64,000 nt of DNA, taken from assembly GCA_019054805.1 (NCBI GenBank), contig JAHQIY010000001.1, positions 3,610,501-3,674,500 on the forward strand, read 5' to 3'. The position numbers and the translations under genes were made by a program. Under the pieces are notes generated by a model. The model was not told the DNA's origin. It made no database searches and saw only the letters and a program-made list of their open reading frames with translations. The DNA comes from Brachionus manjavacas (Eukaryota > Rotifera > Eurotatoria > Ploima > Brachionidae). Below, piece by piece: positions 11,529-22,175 of the stretch; positions within the stretch are counted from its first letter, which is position 1, and each line of letters starts with the position of its first letter.

Positions 11529-12066
11529 TTTTTTAATAAGAATTTTGCTTATTTTAAGTTTAAATAAAAAAATCGTGATTTATTGTTGCAAAATAAATTG
11601 CGTGAAAAATTTAAACACGAAATAAAAATGAACAAACGCATTTAACACTTTATTTATAAGATTTAGTTTACAAAGTTTTTAAATTTTAAAGTGTACTTCA
11701 AAATTAGTCCAAAAAACCATTTTTAATTGTTATTTAAATTATTTTCTCTAGATCAGTCGTTCTAATTTTAACAAGCTTTAATATAATTGTTTTTAAGAGT
11801 TTATTTTAATTTAAATTTAAAACAATTTAAAAGATTAAACACAATCATATGACTAGTCAAAATTTGAAGTTGTCCAAAATTTTATTAAAACCAAAAAAAA
11901 ATTGTCTATAGATTGTTCCCTAAGCTTTTGTTTGACTAATTGTTTCTTGAAAAGTATTCTGAAATTAACTTTCTTGAAAGAAAAATATCTAGTACAAGCT
12001 TTAAAAGAATCAATACTGTATAAAAACTAAATTTGTTTAAGATTGATCAGATATTATACTTTAAAG
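11529..12066. other. Intergenic DNA, no gene seen
   Basis: AT-rich sequence after the PLP enzyme; AATAAA occurs about 30 bases after the stop. Nothing else is recognised. Confidence 0.5.
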
Positions 12067-12434
12067 CAGAGTAGTTAAAAAATCCCAAGTCCAAAGACAA
12101 GTCCAAGTCCGGATTTTTTTTTTTCAAAAGTCCGAGTCGAAGACTTGTATTTATTTTTTATTTCACGATGAATATAATGATTCTTTAAGAATTTTAAAAT
12201 AATAAATTGTCTTAATCATGATGACTAGACGTTCCGAGATTCGTAAGTCAATTTTTTCTCCGGTTTTATAATCTTCCTATTTTTCCATGAAGAGTAATTA
12301 TTCAGGAACGGAAAATCACGAATTTCTTTTGTCCCTCCATGTTCAATGAATGTATTTTTTTTTTAATTTTAAAGTCCGGACTGAGGCTTTTTTTAATGAC
12401 TTAGACTTTAATTTGGGACTTTTAAACAACTCTG
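12067..12434. mobile_element. hAT-like MITE with CAGAGTWGTT ends
   Basis: The left end reads CAGAGTAGTTAAAAAATCCC. The right end, reversed, reads CAGAGTTGTTTAAAAGTCCC. The flanks are CTTTAAAG on the left and CTTTTAAA on the right, a possible decayed 8-bp target duplication, as hAT elements make. The inside has further inverted AAGTCCGGA / TCCGGACTT blocks and no coding potential. It is 368 bp long. Confidence 0.65.
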
Positions 12435-13367
12435 CTTTTAAATATATTGAGATTCAGAAATTTTGATCCTAAACAATCGATAATCATTTTCTAAATTTTA
12501 GCAAATGCTTTTTATATTTGAATGATAAAATAGTCAAAAAATATTTCTTTGGTGAATATTTTTCTGTATGAATACGGTTTTTTTATTTTTTATTTTTTTA
12601 TTTTTATCGTTATTAAAGATGTAATTTAGGGTTTGACCCCAAGTTACGTCCGTATGAACCCTCATGATAGAATCAATAAAAAAATTGAAATTGAAATTAA
12701 AAATTCCACATCGCTCAAGCTTTTTAATCTTAAAATGTTTTTTTAGTTACTTACTTGCTAATTTGAATAAATTTGGAATTCAATGCAATTCAAAAAAGAC
12801 TATATTCAACAGCTCAGGGATCAAAATCATAATCAAAATCAAACAGGAAACAAAAAAATTATATATTCATAAAAAAAATATTTGCTTGATTTTCTTTGGC
12901 GTTTGCTAACAACTCTCAGCTTTTTAAAAAAAAATTTTTTCTAATTGTAAATGTAATTTTATATTCGACTAAAATCTAAATTTAACTTTTTATTGTAAAA
13001 ATTCTTTTTTTCTTTACTTATAAAACTATGTTTATTTATAAAGAAAAAATGTTTATTTTGATTCCTGAGCAAAATATCTGAGAAGGTTTTCAAAAACTCC
13101 ATTTTCAGTAAATTTTTTATTTACATTTACAATCTAACTTAATTTTTACAATAATTTAGAAAAAAAGAAGTTTCAATCGATCTTTTAAAGACAGAGACAC
13201 TATAGCCTGTTGATATGCCTTAAAATATATTGAATAAAGTTTAAACCTTTTATTCTGACAAATTTCTCAGAAATTTAGAAATTTTAAATTTAAATTTACC
13301 AATTAATTTAGATCAATTTAAAATCCAAGTTTATTAACGCAATTTTACAAAATTATTTTTAATTAAA
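12435..13367. other. Intergenic DNA, no gene seen
   Basis: AT-rich sequence. A frame of 81 codons at 12664-12909 is lysine/isoleucine-rich, as expected from random AT-rich DNA, and I do not call it. Confidence 0.5.
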
Positions 13368-14384
13368 AAGAACTGCTATGACAGACTGTTTTTACGTAAA
13401 TATACGTAAAATTACTAAAGTAAAAAAAAAGGAAATTTCCGAAAAATTACGAAATTTTACGAAAATTTTATAATAAAAAAAGGGCCAAAAAAAACTGAAA
13501 AAATGGAGATTTTTAAGAGTTTTTCTTTTTTTATTAGAAAATTAAAATGAAAATTGAACAACCTTTTTTTAGTGATCAATATATCTTTTACAAAAACTTG
13601 TTTTTCATAATGAAATTGACCATATTTAAAGCAGACTGTTCTATGCGATTTCTTTGGTAATTTTGAACTAAACCTGCATTGCTGAAAAGGTTTTCAGAGG
13701 GTACTGAGGTTGGTGTTACACAATAAATTAATTCGCATACTTGAGATAAAATAGAAATTTCTTTTTTTAAAATGTCTATACAAATCTAACGGCCTATAAA
13801 TTGTATTATTTTCTGAAAAATTATAGTTCAATAGCTCATAAAATTTAATATTTTTTCATTTAAAAATGAGAGCATTTTTATTAATTTTTCTAGTTATAAA
13901 TTGAAAAAATACAAAATGCTGAAACCAGTTTAATTTGATATTTTTGTAAATATGTTATAATTTGTAAGATTCAAAATTTCAAAATTTGACATTTCAAACT
14001 TGAAATTTTTGGACTTGAAATTATTTATCAAGTCTCTTTTGCGGAAAAATTGCTTGAAATTTTTAATTCAAGGTATAAAATTTTAATCTTGAAGTTTTAA
14101 TTTCAATCTGAGAAAATAAAAAGATTGAAATTTTGCTTTCAATTAAGAAATTTAAGGTATGTAGGCATTTCGAAGTTTCATTTTTTAATTATGAAATTAA
14201 AAAAAAAAATCAATGTATCAAATTAAGTGCGTTTAGCAACCCTAATTTAAATGACTTATTTGTTTTATCAATTTCTCTAATAGCTGTAATGGGATCACAA
14301 TCGGATAAGACCATTTTTATTCTTGCGTATTTTTACGTAAAATAGCATAAAATTTCGTAAAAACAGTTTATCATAGCAGTACTG
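13368..14384 (-). mobile_element. hAT transposon relic, 1.0 kb, with transposase C-terminus
   Basis: Terminal inverted repeats are AAGAACTGCTATGACAGACTG on the left and CAGTACTGCTATGATAAACTG (reversed) on the right. The flanks TAATTAAA and TATTTAAA agree at 7 of 8 positions, a good hAT-type 8-bp target duplication. On the minus strand at 13721-13593 an uninterrupted frame reads VTPTSVPSENLFSNAG followed by RNRIEQSALNMVNF, which is the hAT C-terminal dimerisation region. The subterminal DNA repeats TTTTTACGTAAA-type palindromes on both sides, candidate transposase binding sites. The rest of the transposase is gone, so the copy cannot move itself. Confidence 0.82.
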
Positions 14385-14991
14385 TATTTAAACTTTTTTT
14401 TAGATAAGCTTTCGTAAATATTCGTTATATTAGGAAAAATTACTTAATATCAACGTGGCATAACACTGGCGTATTATTGACTTCTTAAAAAATAAAATTT
14501 TTAAGCCATATTTATTATTTGTAAAATTTAATAATTTATAAATAAAAATTTCTCAAATTGAAAAGCTTTATTAATTGAAATAATTTAAAAATTAATCATA
14601 TTTATTTTAAATGCATTCTTCTACAGCAATAAATACATACTAAATTTTAAATAGAAAATTTCAATAATTTCTTTGTATTTACTGCGTTTTCATATTTTAC
14701 CAAGTGCTAAATGCTTGATACTGTTAGAGACTCAAAATTTAAAACTTAATTTTTAAAAGCATATTTTTAATTTGTGAAATCTCTTTTGAAGATTAAAAAA
14801 AAACAAAAATTTCCAAATTTAAACATTTCATTTTCTGTTAGATTAATTTGAAAATTTTATTAAAACAAATCATAAAAATTTTAACAATACATAATAATCG
14901 ATCATATTCACATATTCTATTACTAAATAATACAACGGAGCTCTCATCTTTTGTGCAAAGTGACCCTTTAGTGCAAAAAAAAAAGAAAAAA
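14385..14991. other. Intergenic DNA downstream of SART1, no gene seen
   Basis: AT-rich sequence; the minus-strand SART1 3' UTR probably lies at its right side. Confidence 0.45.
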
Positions 14992-17319
14992 TTAAATTTT
15001 AGAATCAAAAAATTTCCTCAAATTAACATACTGTTCTTGCTTTCCTTTTGGCGCGCTCAGCACAACAAACGGCTGCTGAAGATTTTTCTGCTTTTCAATC
15101 AACAGCTCAACAGTATGCAGCGGTGTGTCCACCGAGCTCATTTTATTCATGGCCTCTTTTTCCTTAAACTTGGACAAACGCTTCTCAGTCTTCTTCTTGC
15201 CCGGACCCTTTCCATGAAACTTGTGCGACAAATATCTAAAGGCCTCTTTTTCGTTCATGGCATGACCCTTTTCGTCATAATAGTCCAACTTAATGTCCGG
15301 TTTATAGTTCTTCTTCTCCTCAAAATCGACCAACGGACCACAAAACTTGTCTCTGGACCTCTTGTACTTGTCATCAATGTCGTAGAAGTTGCGCTCCTCA
15401 ATTGTGTAATTTTTTGCCTCTATGCTACTTTTGGCCACACGAGCAAACTGTTTATCCTTCTCGTTAGCCAAGTAGCCCTTGTTGACGGCCAATTTGAGCG
15501 CTGCACCAATGCCCCGATCAATAATGGGCTCATCATCTAAAATATTAGCTCCGTCCTCATCACTGTCTTCATTCAGCTGATTTCTTTCATTCTCGACCTC
15601 GGCTTCCACATCGCTCAAGTTAAACTCTTCATCACTTTCCATCATCTTTTCCTCGCTCTTCTTGTAGCCTGTTTCGACTTCGGTGTCTTCTCGCCTTGTC
15701 TCGGTGCCAATGCCGCGACAAAACTCAGATATGGTGTCCAAAGTAAGCGCATCTTTTTCCTCTGTCATCTCTTCGTCTTTGACAGTGTTCAAATTTTCCA
15801 ACGAGACACTTTTTCCATTGGACTCGGGCTCCTCTTGCAGCTCAATCGCATGATAATGTATTGAATTGGTGACTTTTTTTCTAGTCTTATCCAAAGCTGT
15901 TTGTAATTCATCAAAAAGTTGATTTTCTTCGTCCATAATTTCTTTTAAATGACTGACATTGTCCAATTTGGTCAAGTCAATGTCACTCTCGTCACCACTG
16001 GAACGAATTTCGCCCTCGTCACTACTCTCTTTTTTAAAATCAAAATCATCTAAGTTAATTTTTTTCTCCACTGACTCATGTTTAACTTTGTCCACTTTTA
16101 GATGATCTTTTTTCTCCGGCAATGGCAGCAAATCATCCGCCTTCAGGCTCCTATTTTTGCGCATTCCTTTCCGAATTTTCTTGGGCTTTTTAAACTTTTC
16201 CATCTCCTGTGCAGTCATGTAGTCACTGGCCTCCCTAAGCTCATTCAAAATGTCCAATCTGACAGCCCTTGACTTGTGCTCATCCTCTAGCTTTTGTATA
16301 AATTTGTCATCACTCGCGTCGTACATCCCCTTGGCGCCCAGTTTAAAAGACTTTTTCTGCTCGCCATTCAACTCGGCGTCATATTTGTCCAGAATGGCGT
16401 TTGGCTTAAAATTTCCCTCCTCGTCAAACTCCTCATAGGGCTTGTAGTCGGGCTTCTTCTTTTTGTTCTCCACATTTTTCGATGCTCTCTCATCATCAAC
16501 TAAATTCACATTGACCAACACATCGGTGTCCTCGTCTTCGTCCAATTCTAAATTAACACCAGTGCCTTTGATGATATCTTTGTCCTTGAGTGTCAGAATA
16601 ATTTCTTCGCCTTCCTTGAATTTGGTTTGGTCGTGTTCGACCCTGAGACCCTTGAGGTTGGACGAAGTGTATTTTTTTGTCTTGACAATTTCGTTAGGTC
16701 TCAAAAATTGCTCGTCCATTTCTTCGAGCAACTTGGCCTTTTTGGCTGCTTCTTGCTTCTGTTTTAATTTTTGCACCCAAACATCGGCCGACTCCGACTC
16801 CGAGTCGGACTCCTGCTCACCTATGCTCTTTACTTGGCGTATTTTTTGTGCCAAGCGGCGTTTTTCTCGCTGCTCTTCCAATTTTTGCTTGAACTCTTTT
16901 TGTTCTCGCATTTCGGTCAAATTTTTGGCCGGTGCATGCTCAAATTCTTGATTGGTGTCTTTGTCGATGTAAGTTTTTTTGCCAGATTCGCTCTCTTTTT
17001 GCTTCTCCTTGTTCTGGTCGTCTACGGACAAAGGTTTGAGGCCAAGTTTGGCTCTTAATTTGTTTGTTTCTTCGATTGAAAGAGACAAATTTTCCGCAGC
17101 ACCTCCCGCCTCTTCGGTCCTGGACTGTTTTGACGATGAGGACTTTTTGTCTTTTTTGTCACGCCTGTCTCTGTGCCGACGGTCGTCATGATCACTCTCA
17201 TTCGAGTCTTCTGAGCTGTGGTTTTTTCGCTTTGATGATGACTTGTGAGATCGATCTTCGCTCGAGTCCGATCTACGACGTGAGCGAGATGACGAAGATT
17301 TGGATTTTTTTGATTCCAT
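14992..17319 (-). CDS. SART1: SART1 / Snu66 homologue, U4/U6.U5 tri-snRNP protein
   Basis: An intronless minus-strand frame of 775 residues, close to the family's length (about 800). The N-terminal 70 residues are an RS/RD-rich low-complexity region (SKSSSSRSRRRSDSSEDRS). They are followed by the conserved LSLSIEETNKLRAKLGLKPL block (residues about 78-97). The middle is charged and coiled-coil-like, with the KGLRVEHD segment and acidic clusters. The C-terminus carries the conserved FRYLSHKFHGKGPGKKKTEK block and ends in DTPLHTVELLIEKQ ... PFVVLS, as in SART1. The protein should hold U5 to U4/U6 in the pre-catalytic spliceosome in the nucleus. The absence of introns is notable in a splicing-factor gene of this size. 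The antisense strand shows several long shadow frames caused by the biased composition. Confidence 0.96.
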   Translation of the reverse strand: MESKKSKSSSSRSRRRSDSSEDRSHKSSSKRKNHSSEDSNESDHDDRRHRDRRDKKDKKSSSSKQSRTEEAGGAAENLSLSIEETNKLRAKLGLKPLSVDDQNKEKQKESESGKKTYIDKDTNQEFEHAPAKNLTEMREQKEFKQKLEEQREKRRLAQKIRQVKSIGEQESDSESESADVWVQKLKQKQEAAKKAKLLEEMDEQFLRPNEIVKTKKYTSSNLKGLRVEHDQTKFKEGEEIILTLKDKDIIKGTGVNLELDEDEDTDVLVNVNLVDDERASKNVENKKKKPDYKPYEEFDEEGNFKPNAILDKYDAELNGEQKKSFKLGAKGMYDASDDKFIQKLEDEHKSRAVRLDILNELREASDYMTAQEMEKFKKPKKIRKGMRKNRSLKADDLLPLPEKKDHLKVDKVKHESVEKKINLDDFDFKKESSDEGEIRSSGDESDIDLTKLDNVSHLKEIMDEENQLFDELQTALDKTRKKVTNSIHYHAIELQEEPESNGKSVSLENLNTVKDEEMTEEKDALTLDTISEFCRGIGTETRREDTEVETGYKKSEEKMMESDEEFNLSDVEAEVENERNQLNEDSDEDGANILDDEPIIDRGIGAALKLAVNKGYLANEKDKQFARVAKSSIEAKNYTIEERNFYDIDDKYKRSRDKFCGPLVDFEEKKNYKPDIKLDYYDEKGHAMNEKEAFRYLSHKFHGKGPGKKKTEKRLSKFKEKEAMNKMSSVDTPLHTVELLIEKQKNLQQPFVVLSAPKGKQEQYVNLRKFFDSKI

Positions 17320-19074
17320 TTTATGTTACCAATTGGTTTAGATTTAAAAAAAATTTATTCTTTTATTAATACTTAAATTAAAATATGCTCAAATTGCGAT
17401 ATAGCTTGGAAATTAGCAAAAAAATTTCCTGCTAAAATTAGTTTAACAAAAAGTTAATTTCAAAGAATAATGAATTTGAGAATACAAATTTGTATTCCTC
17501 AAAAAATGTGCTTTTTTATTTTAGACTTTTAAATAGTTCAATAATGTATTTTAAAAAAATTGACAAACTTTTAATTTTATTCTTTTTTTCTATATTCATT
17601 ATAACTTATTTCTATAAGCGATTGTCTTTTTTCGAAATTTCAAAGATCTGAAATTTAATTTATATTTATAAAAAAATTAATCTATTAATTGATGATAAGT
17701 ATTCCATTCCATCAGCTAAGTACACAATGTCCCAAATAGTTAGAATGAGACTTTTTTTTATTTGAAAATCTTTTTGTTCGTCATTTCAATCATAAAAAAA
17801 TTAAAATCCCTATTTTTTTTTAATTATTTTATTTTTCATTGAAAATGAAAGTATATCTGATAGGGATTAAGTTAAAATTTTTCTCAGTTTTGAGTTAGAA
17901 AAGCGAATATTGTAGCTTAAGACTATTAAATTAAATGGTTTCTTGATTCAAATGCAAAAATCTAAGGAACGGAAATTTGGCAAGATTAGCATTTTTTCTA
18001 TGTTTTAGACACTCAAATAAGGTAAAGAAGACTTTTTTTTTGGTCGACAGTTCAATGACATGCGGGTACTTGAGGGGTCCTAAAGAGCTACATACATTAT
18101 TTTTTGGTTTTTCAGGACTGGAAGATGAATTTTTAGTGGGATGACCTAACTAGTATTTTTTTTGAATTCCCCATTTATTTTTGAACATCCAAAAAAAAAT
18201 ATTTTAAAGTCTTAGGAATGAACAAAATATTTTCATTTTAAGTAAAAAACCCATTTTAGACTTTAAGCTCATTTAACTTGTAAAAGAATGGTCCGATTTC
18301 AAAATTAATAATTTGGAAATCATAAAATTAAAAATTTGGATTTTTTCCTAATTGCCCAGTATTCTTTCTAGTGTTGGACGCGAGAAAACCTTACCGGCTC
18401 ATTTGGTGAACAATTTTTGCGATCAAATGTCCCCTCCACTTGGCAATCATAAATTCTACTCGCCTAATCCGATCTAAAAAAATTAGTGCTTTAAGATTTG
18501 GTTCCAATTTTAGTCTAGCATTAATATAAATTAATTATTAACATAAATTTATTTAATCTATTGTTAAAATATTTTTAATTAAAGATAATTTAAATGGAAA
18601 AAAATATTTTATTAGATTTTGTTGATGATTTATTGAAAAAAAATTTATGAAGTCCAAAGAAAGAATAAAAAATCATCAGAGATAAAATGACAGAAAATAA
18701 GAATCAAAATCTTTCTTTGCAAGAACTCTTCGAACCTTTTCTCTACTTTTCCTATGTCCTTCGAGTTTTGAATTGAATTCTGAAGCAATATGTCTTTAGC
18801 TTGTTAGAGGATTTTTTCTAAACAATCTAAAAATATACGATACGTTACGATTGAAAAATTTCTGCGGTCTCCTGCAGTTGCCATAGTTGTGCACCATTAA
18901 TGTCGCTTTTTAATCATTTTAGGACAGACCTTCAATTCAAAGATTTTTTTTCGTAGAATAATTTTTTAATAAAAATTTTTTTAAGAGATAAAATATAAAA
19001 ATATAATTCTTAAAATTTTTTCCAGAATAATGATCTCTCGTAACTTTTTTTTTTTCCTTATCCACTCTTTGTGG
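17320..19074. other. Intergenic DNA upstream of SART1, no gene seen
   Basis: AT-rich. A GC-richer patch at about 18370-18475 (AGTGTTGGACGCGAG ...) resembles the start of a hAT-like terminal repeat, but no partner end was found. Confidence 0.4.
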
Positions 19075-19405
19075 AGCATAGGGTGATTACTTTTGATTTC
19101 CACTAAATTCGATCTTTTCTTTTATCCTTGCTTCTCCCCATGTCATTCCCATTTCGATTATCTCTTTCGTGATTGTTGACCTCCATGTTACTGCTAGTCG
19201 TTCTACCTTACGTCTCTCTTGAGGTGTCCATTCAAGGGCTCTTTATGGTATCTGTGTTTCTTTCATTCTAAGTACATGCCCGAGCCATCGCAGTCTTTAG
19301 AAAAAAAAGCCAGTCTATCCCGAGAATCCTCCGCAGGCTTCCCGTGTGGAAGGTGTTAAGACTTTTCTTGTCAGATTTACACGTCCCCCAACATTCAGAT
19401 TTTTG
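19075..19405 (-). mobile_element. Non-LTR retrotransposon (LINE) 3' fragment
   Basis: Read on the minus strand, it gives GSECWGTCKSDKKSLNTFHT then LRRILGID, followed after a short deletion by LRWLGHVLRMKETQIP, one in-frame stop, and ALEWTPQERRKVERLAVTW and MGMTWGEARIK. This order is the C-terminal part of ORF2 of a widespread animal LINE group. It has at least one stop and one frameshift, so it is dead. GC content is clearly above its surroundings. Confidence 0.82.
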
Positions 19406-22175
19406 GTAGTCTTGTATTAAAGGATCAACAAATAAGTAAATTGTTTTTTTTATGGAAAAGCATGGTGCAAGTCAAATTTTTTATCAAATTCGAAAAAAAT
19501 TTATTCAAAAAATCGGACATCCGGCAATTTTTTTGCTTGTTAGAACAAAAATAGTAATTGTTTTTTGATTTTTCGGATTTTATTTCAACTTATCACTTTT
19601 TTCTATTTTTCCGAAATTAGAATGATCAAAAGAATAATTAAAAAAAAAAGAGATTTTAATTTTTTTGATGATAGAAATGACAAACAAAAATATTTTAAAA
19701 TTAAAAAGTCTCATTCTAGCTTTTTGGGACATATTTTTTACCAGAAATTCATTTTTTGTTAAGAACATAGAAACCAAAAATTTGAAGCATTAAAAGACGA
19801 AAAGACACTAAAAAATCTCTCCTTTATTTTCTTGCTTATTGGCACATTTCATTCTCATTAACCATCAATTCCCAGATTTTCTATCCCTATTCGTGATATC
19901 TGATCCAGAATGGCATTTTCATGAAATTCGACAATTTTTGGTTTAAACTTCTTTATCTAATAAGTTTTTTCTTCATAATCGATATCATGATAATTTTTTT
20001 CAGTTGAACTAAAAATTTTCCGAATGACCATTAGCAAAATGTACTAGAAACTTAGAAACTAACACAAGACATGGGGTGCGATTCGTAAATGATGGTTCGC
20101 TGAGCAATACAAATTTTTGGCATATTCAGAATAAATTGTACCTGATGCAAACAATTCTCTCTTTATCTACATTCATAAATACACTCAAGATAGAATTAAA
20201 AGTTATTTTCAATTATTTCTTTAGAAATTTTAGGTCAATTAAAACTAGAAAGACCAAACTAGTCATTTGACTCTTTTTATAAAATTTCAAAGCCTCATAT
20301 CTTTTGAACAGATTTTTCATACTTATAAATCGTTTTTAAATTATTAAGATTTATCTTTTTCTTTAAAAAAGTTTTTTCTTAGTAAATTTACTTAAATTAA
20401 AAAAAAATTATTTTTTACTGAAAATTGCTGAATTTAGGCATTGCGAATTTTCATGGAAACCATTCAAAAATTACAAAAATAGAATTATTTTTATTAATTT
20501 AAATTGACAAAATTGAGCTTTTAAAACTTTGATGATGAAACAACATGAAATATGTTTCACTAAATTCAACAATTTAAAGTTAATTTTAATTAACAGGGAA
20601 ATATAAATGATAAAAAAAAATCATTATTCTAAAATGTATTTAGTTGTTTTCTTAATGATCTATTCTTTATTGGATTTTTTTTCAATTTGTAAGTTAAAAA
20701 TAAAATATTTTTTTGCAAATATTTTTTAAATATTTTGTTAAAACTGGACTGTAAAATAAAAAAATCTTGAATACAAAATATGGATTTTGTTACAGAAAAA
20801 TCTTGAGAATAAAATCCATATTTTTATTACGAATTTAAATTTTGTATCTTAATTTTGAAAATTCACAATGCTCTGATTTAGATATTTGAAATTAAGAATA
20901 TCTATTTTTTTTAAATATTTTTTCTTTGATTTAAAAATTTAACTTTCAAAATAATGGAATTATAATTTAGAATCTTTAATAAAATTTCAAGTTTTTCAAG
21001 TTCCATCATTAGTCAAGAGGCTAGTACATCTGTCTATAAGAGACAGATTACAGCTTCATTTATTCAAAATCAATTTAAATTCAATGCAAATTTTAGCATT
21101 TAAGCTTAAATTGTAAATTCAAATCAAATTAAATCAAATTAAATTAAATTGTAAATCTAAGTTTAAATCTTAAATTTTTTTAACAAAATTTTTATAAGTT
21201 AAGTTAATATTGAGAATTGAAAGCTTATATTTGGAAAACTTCAACATTGATCTCAAGCAAAAATATCCAAATGCTTTTTCTCCTTTGATAGCTTTCGACA
21301 TTAATTAAATTGGATTTCTATTTCTCCTTAAATCCCAAATAGCTAAAATTTAGTCAGCCTTTTTTATCGATTGAATTCGTAGATTTATAGGTGAATTATG
21401 ATAAACTCTAATGCTTTAATATGAAAAAGATAGCATTTTCTCTGAAAAGCCCTAAAAAGTTTTTACATTATCTGAGTATTGAGAATCAAATTTGAATCTA
21501 AATAGCTTAAATATTAAAAATAATAACTAGCCAGCTTAATTATTGCTTTTTATGAAAAATACACAAAAGAGTTGAACAAATATCAAAATATTGTTTTTGA
21601 GAAACTGTATTTTTACTGATGTTGAAACAATACGAGTCTTTTTAAACTGAATAATTTCTTTTCAACAATTTGAAAAATACTGCAAGCAATCTTTGAAAAA
21701 TTTAAATCATGATCTATTTTATAAACCAAAAAATTTTTTTAAATTTTCATTTTCTAAATCATAGAATTAAAATTTAGAATTTTCAACAAAAATATCCAAG
21801 TTAACATAAAATTCTTTATGAATTTTGAATTTTGTATTTGTGTTGTACATTGCTATTTCTTTTCTGTCTACAGTCTAAAAAGAAGGACTAAGATCTGTTT
21901 TAAACAACCTGATAGTTTCTCCCTCCTAATCTCCTGATAGATAGTTAGATTTAAGTTGAAAATATAAAAACAAATACAACCTTTTTAAATGATCTAAATC
22001 TTAATATTTTTCCACACTTTTTGCAGAATCACACGATTCAAAAAAATCTTAAATACTTGATTGCACAATATCAAACTTACTTGTTCATTATCAAAGCATA
22101 ACTATTTTAATTTAATATTTAATTTGTTTTAATTAAAAAAAACACACATTTTTAATTTTTAAATAATTTAGATCA
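19406..22175. other. Intergenic DNA upstream of the TDRD12 homologue, no gene seen
   Basis: About 2.8 kb of AT-rich sequence. Several 60-70 codon frames are low complexity and unsupported. I saw no clear RNA gene or repeat. Confidence 0.45.

Noticed and set aside
12664-12909. An 81-codon Lys/Ile-rich frame between two hAT-like elements
   Set aside because: Composition equals random translation of the local AT-rich DNA.
14848-15540. A 230-codon plus-strand frame over the SART1 3' end
   Set aside because: Antisense shadow of SART1; no start context, splice logic or recognisable domain.
16463-17369. Long plus-strand open frames over the 5' half of SART1
   Set aside because: They are the antisense of a Ser/Glu/Lys-rich coding exon, have Ser/Phe/Leu-rich translations without domains, and overlap a certain gene.
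18370-18480. A GC-richer patch starting CTAGTGTTGGACGCGAG, considered as a second hAT-like foldback
   Set aside because: No inverted partner end or 8-base flank repeat was found nearby.
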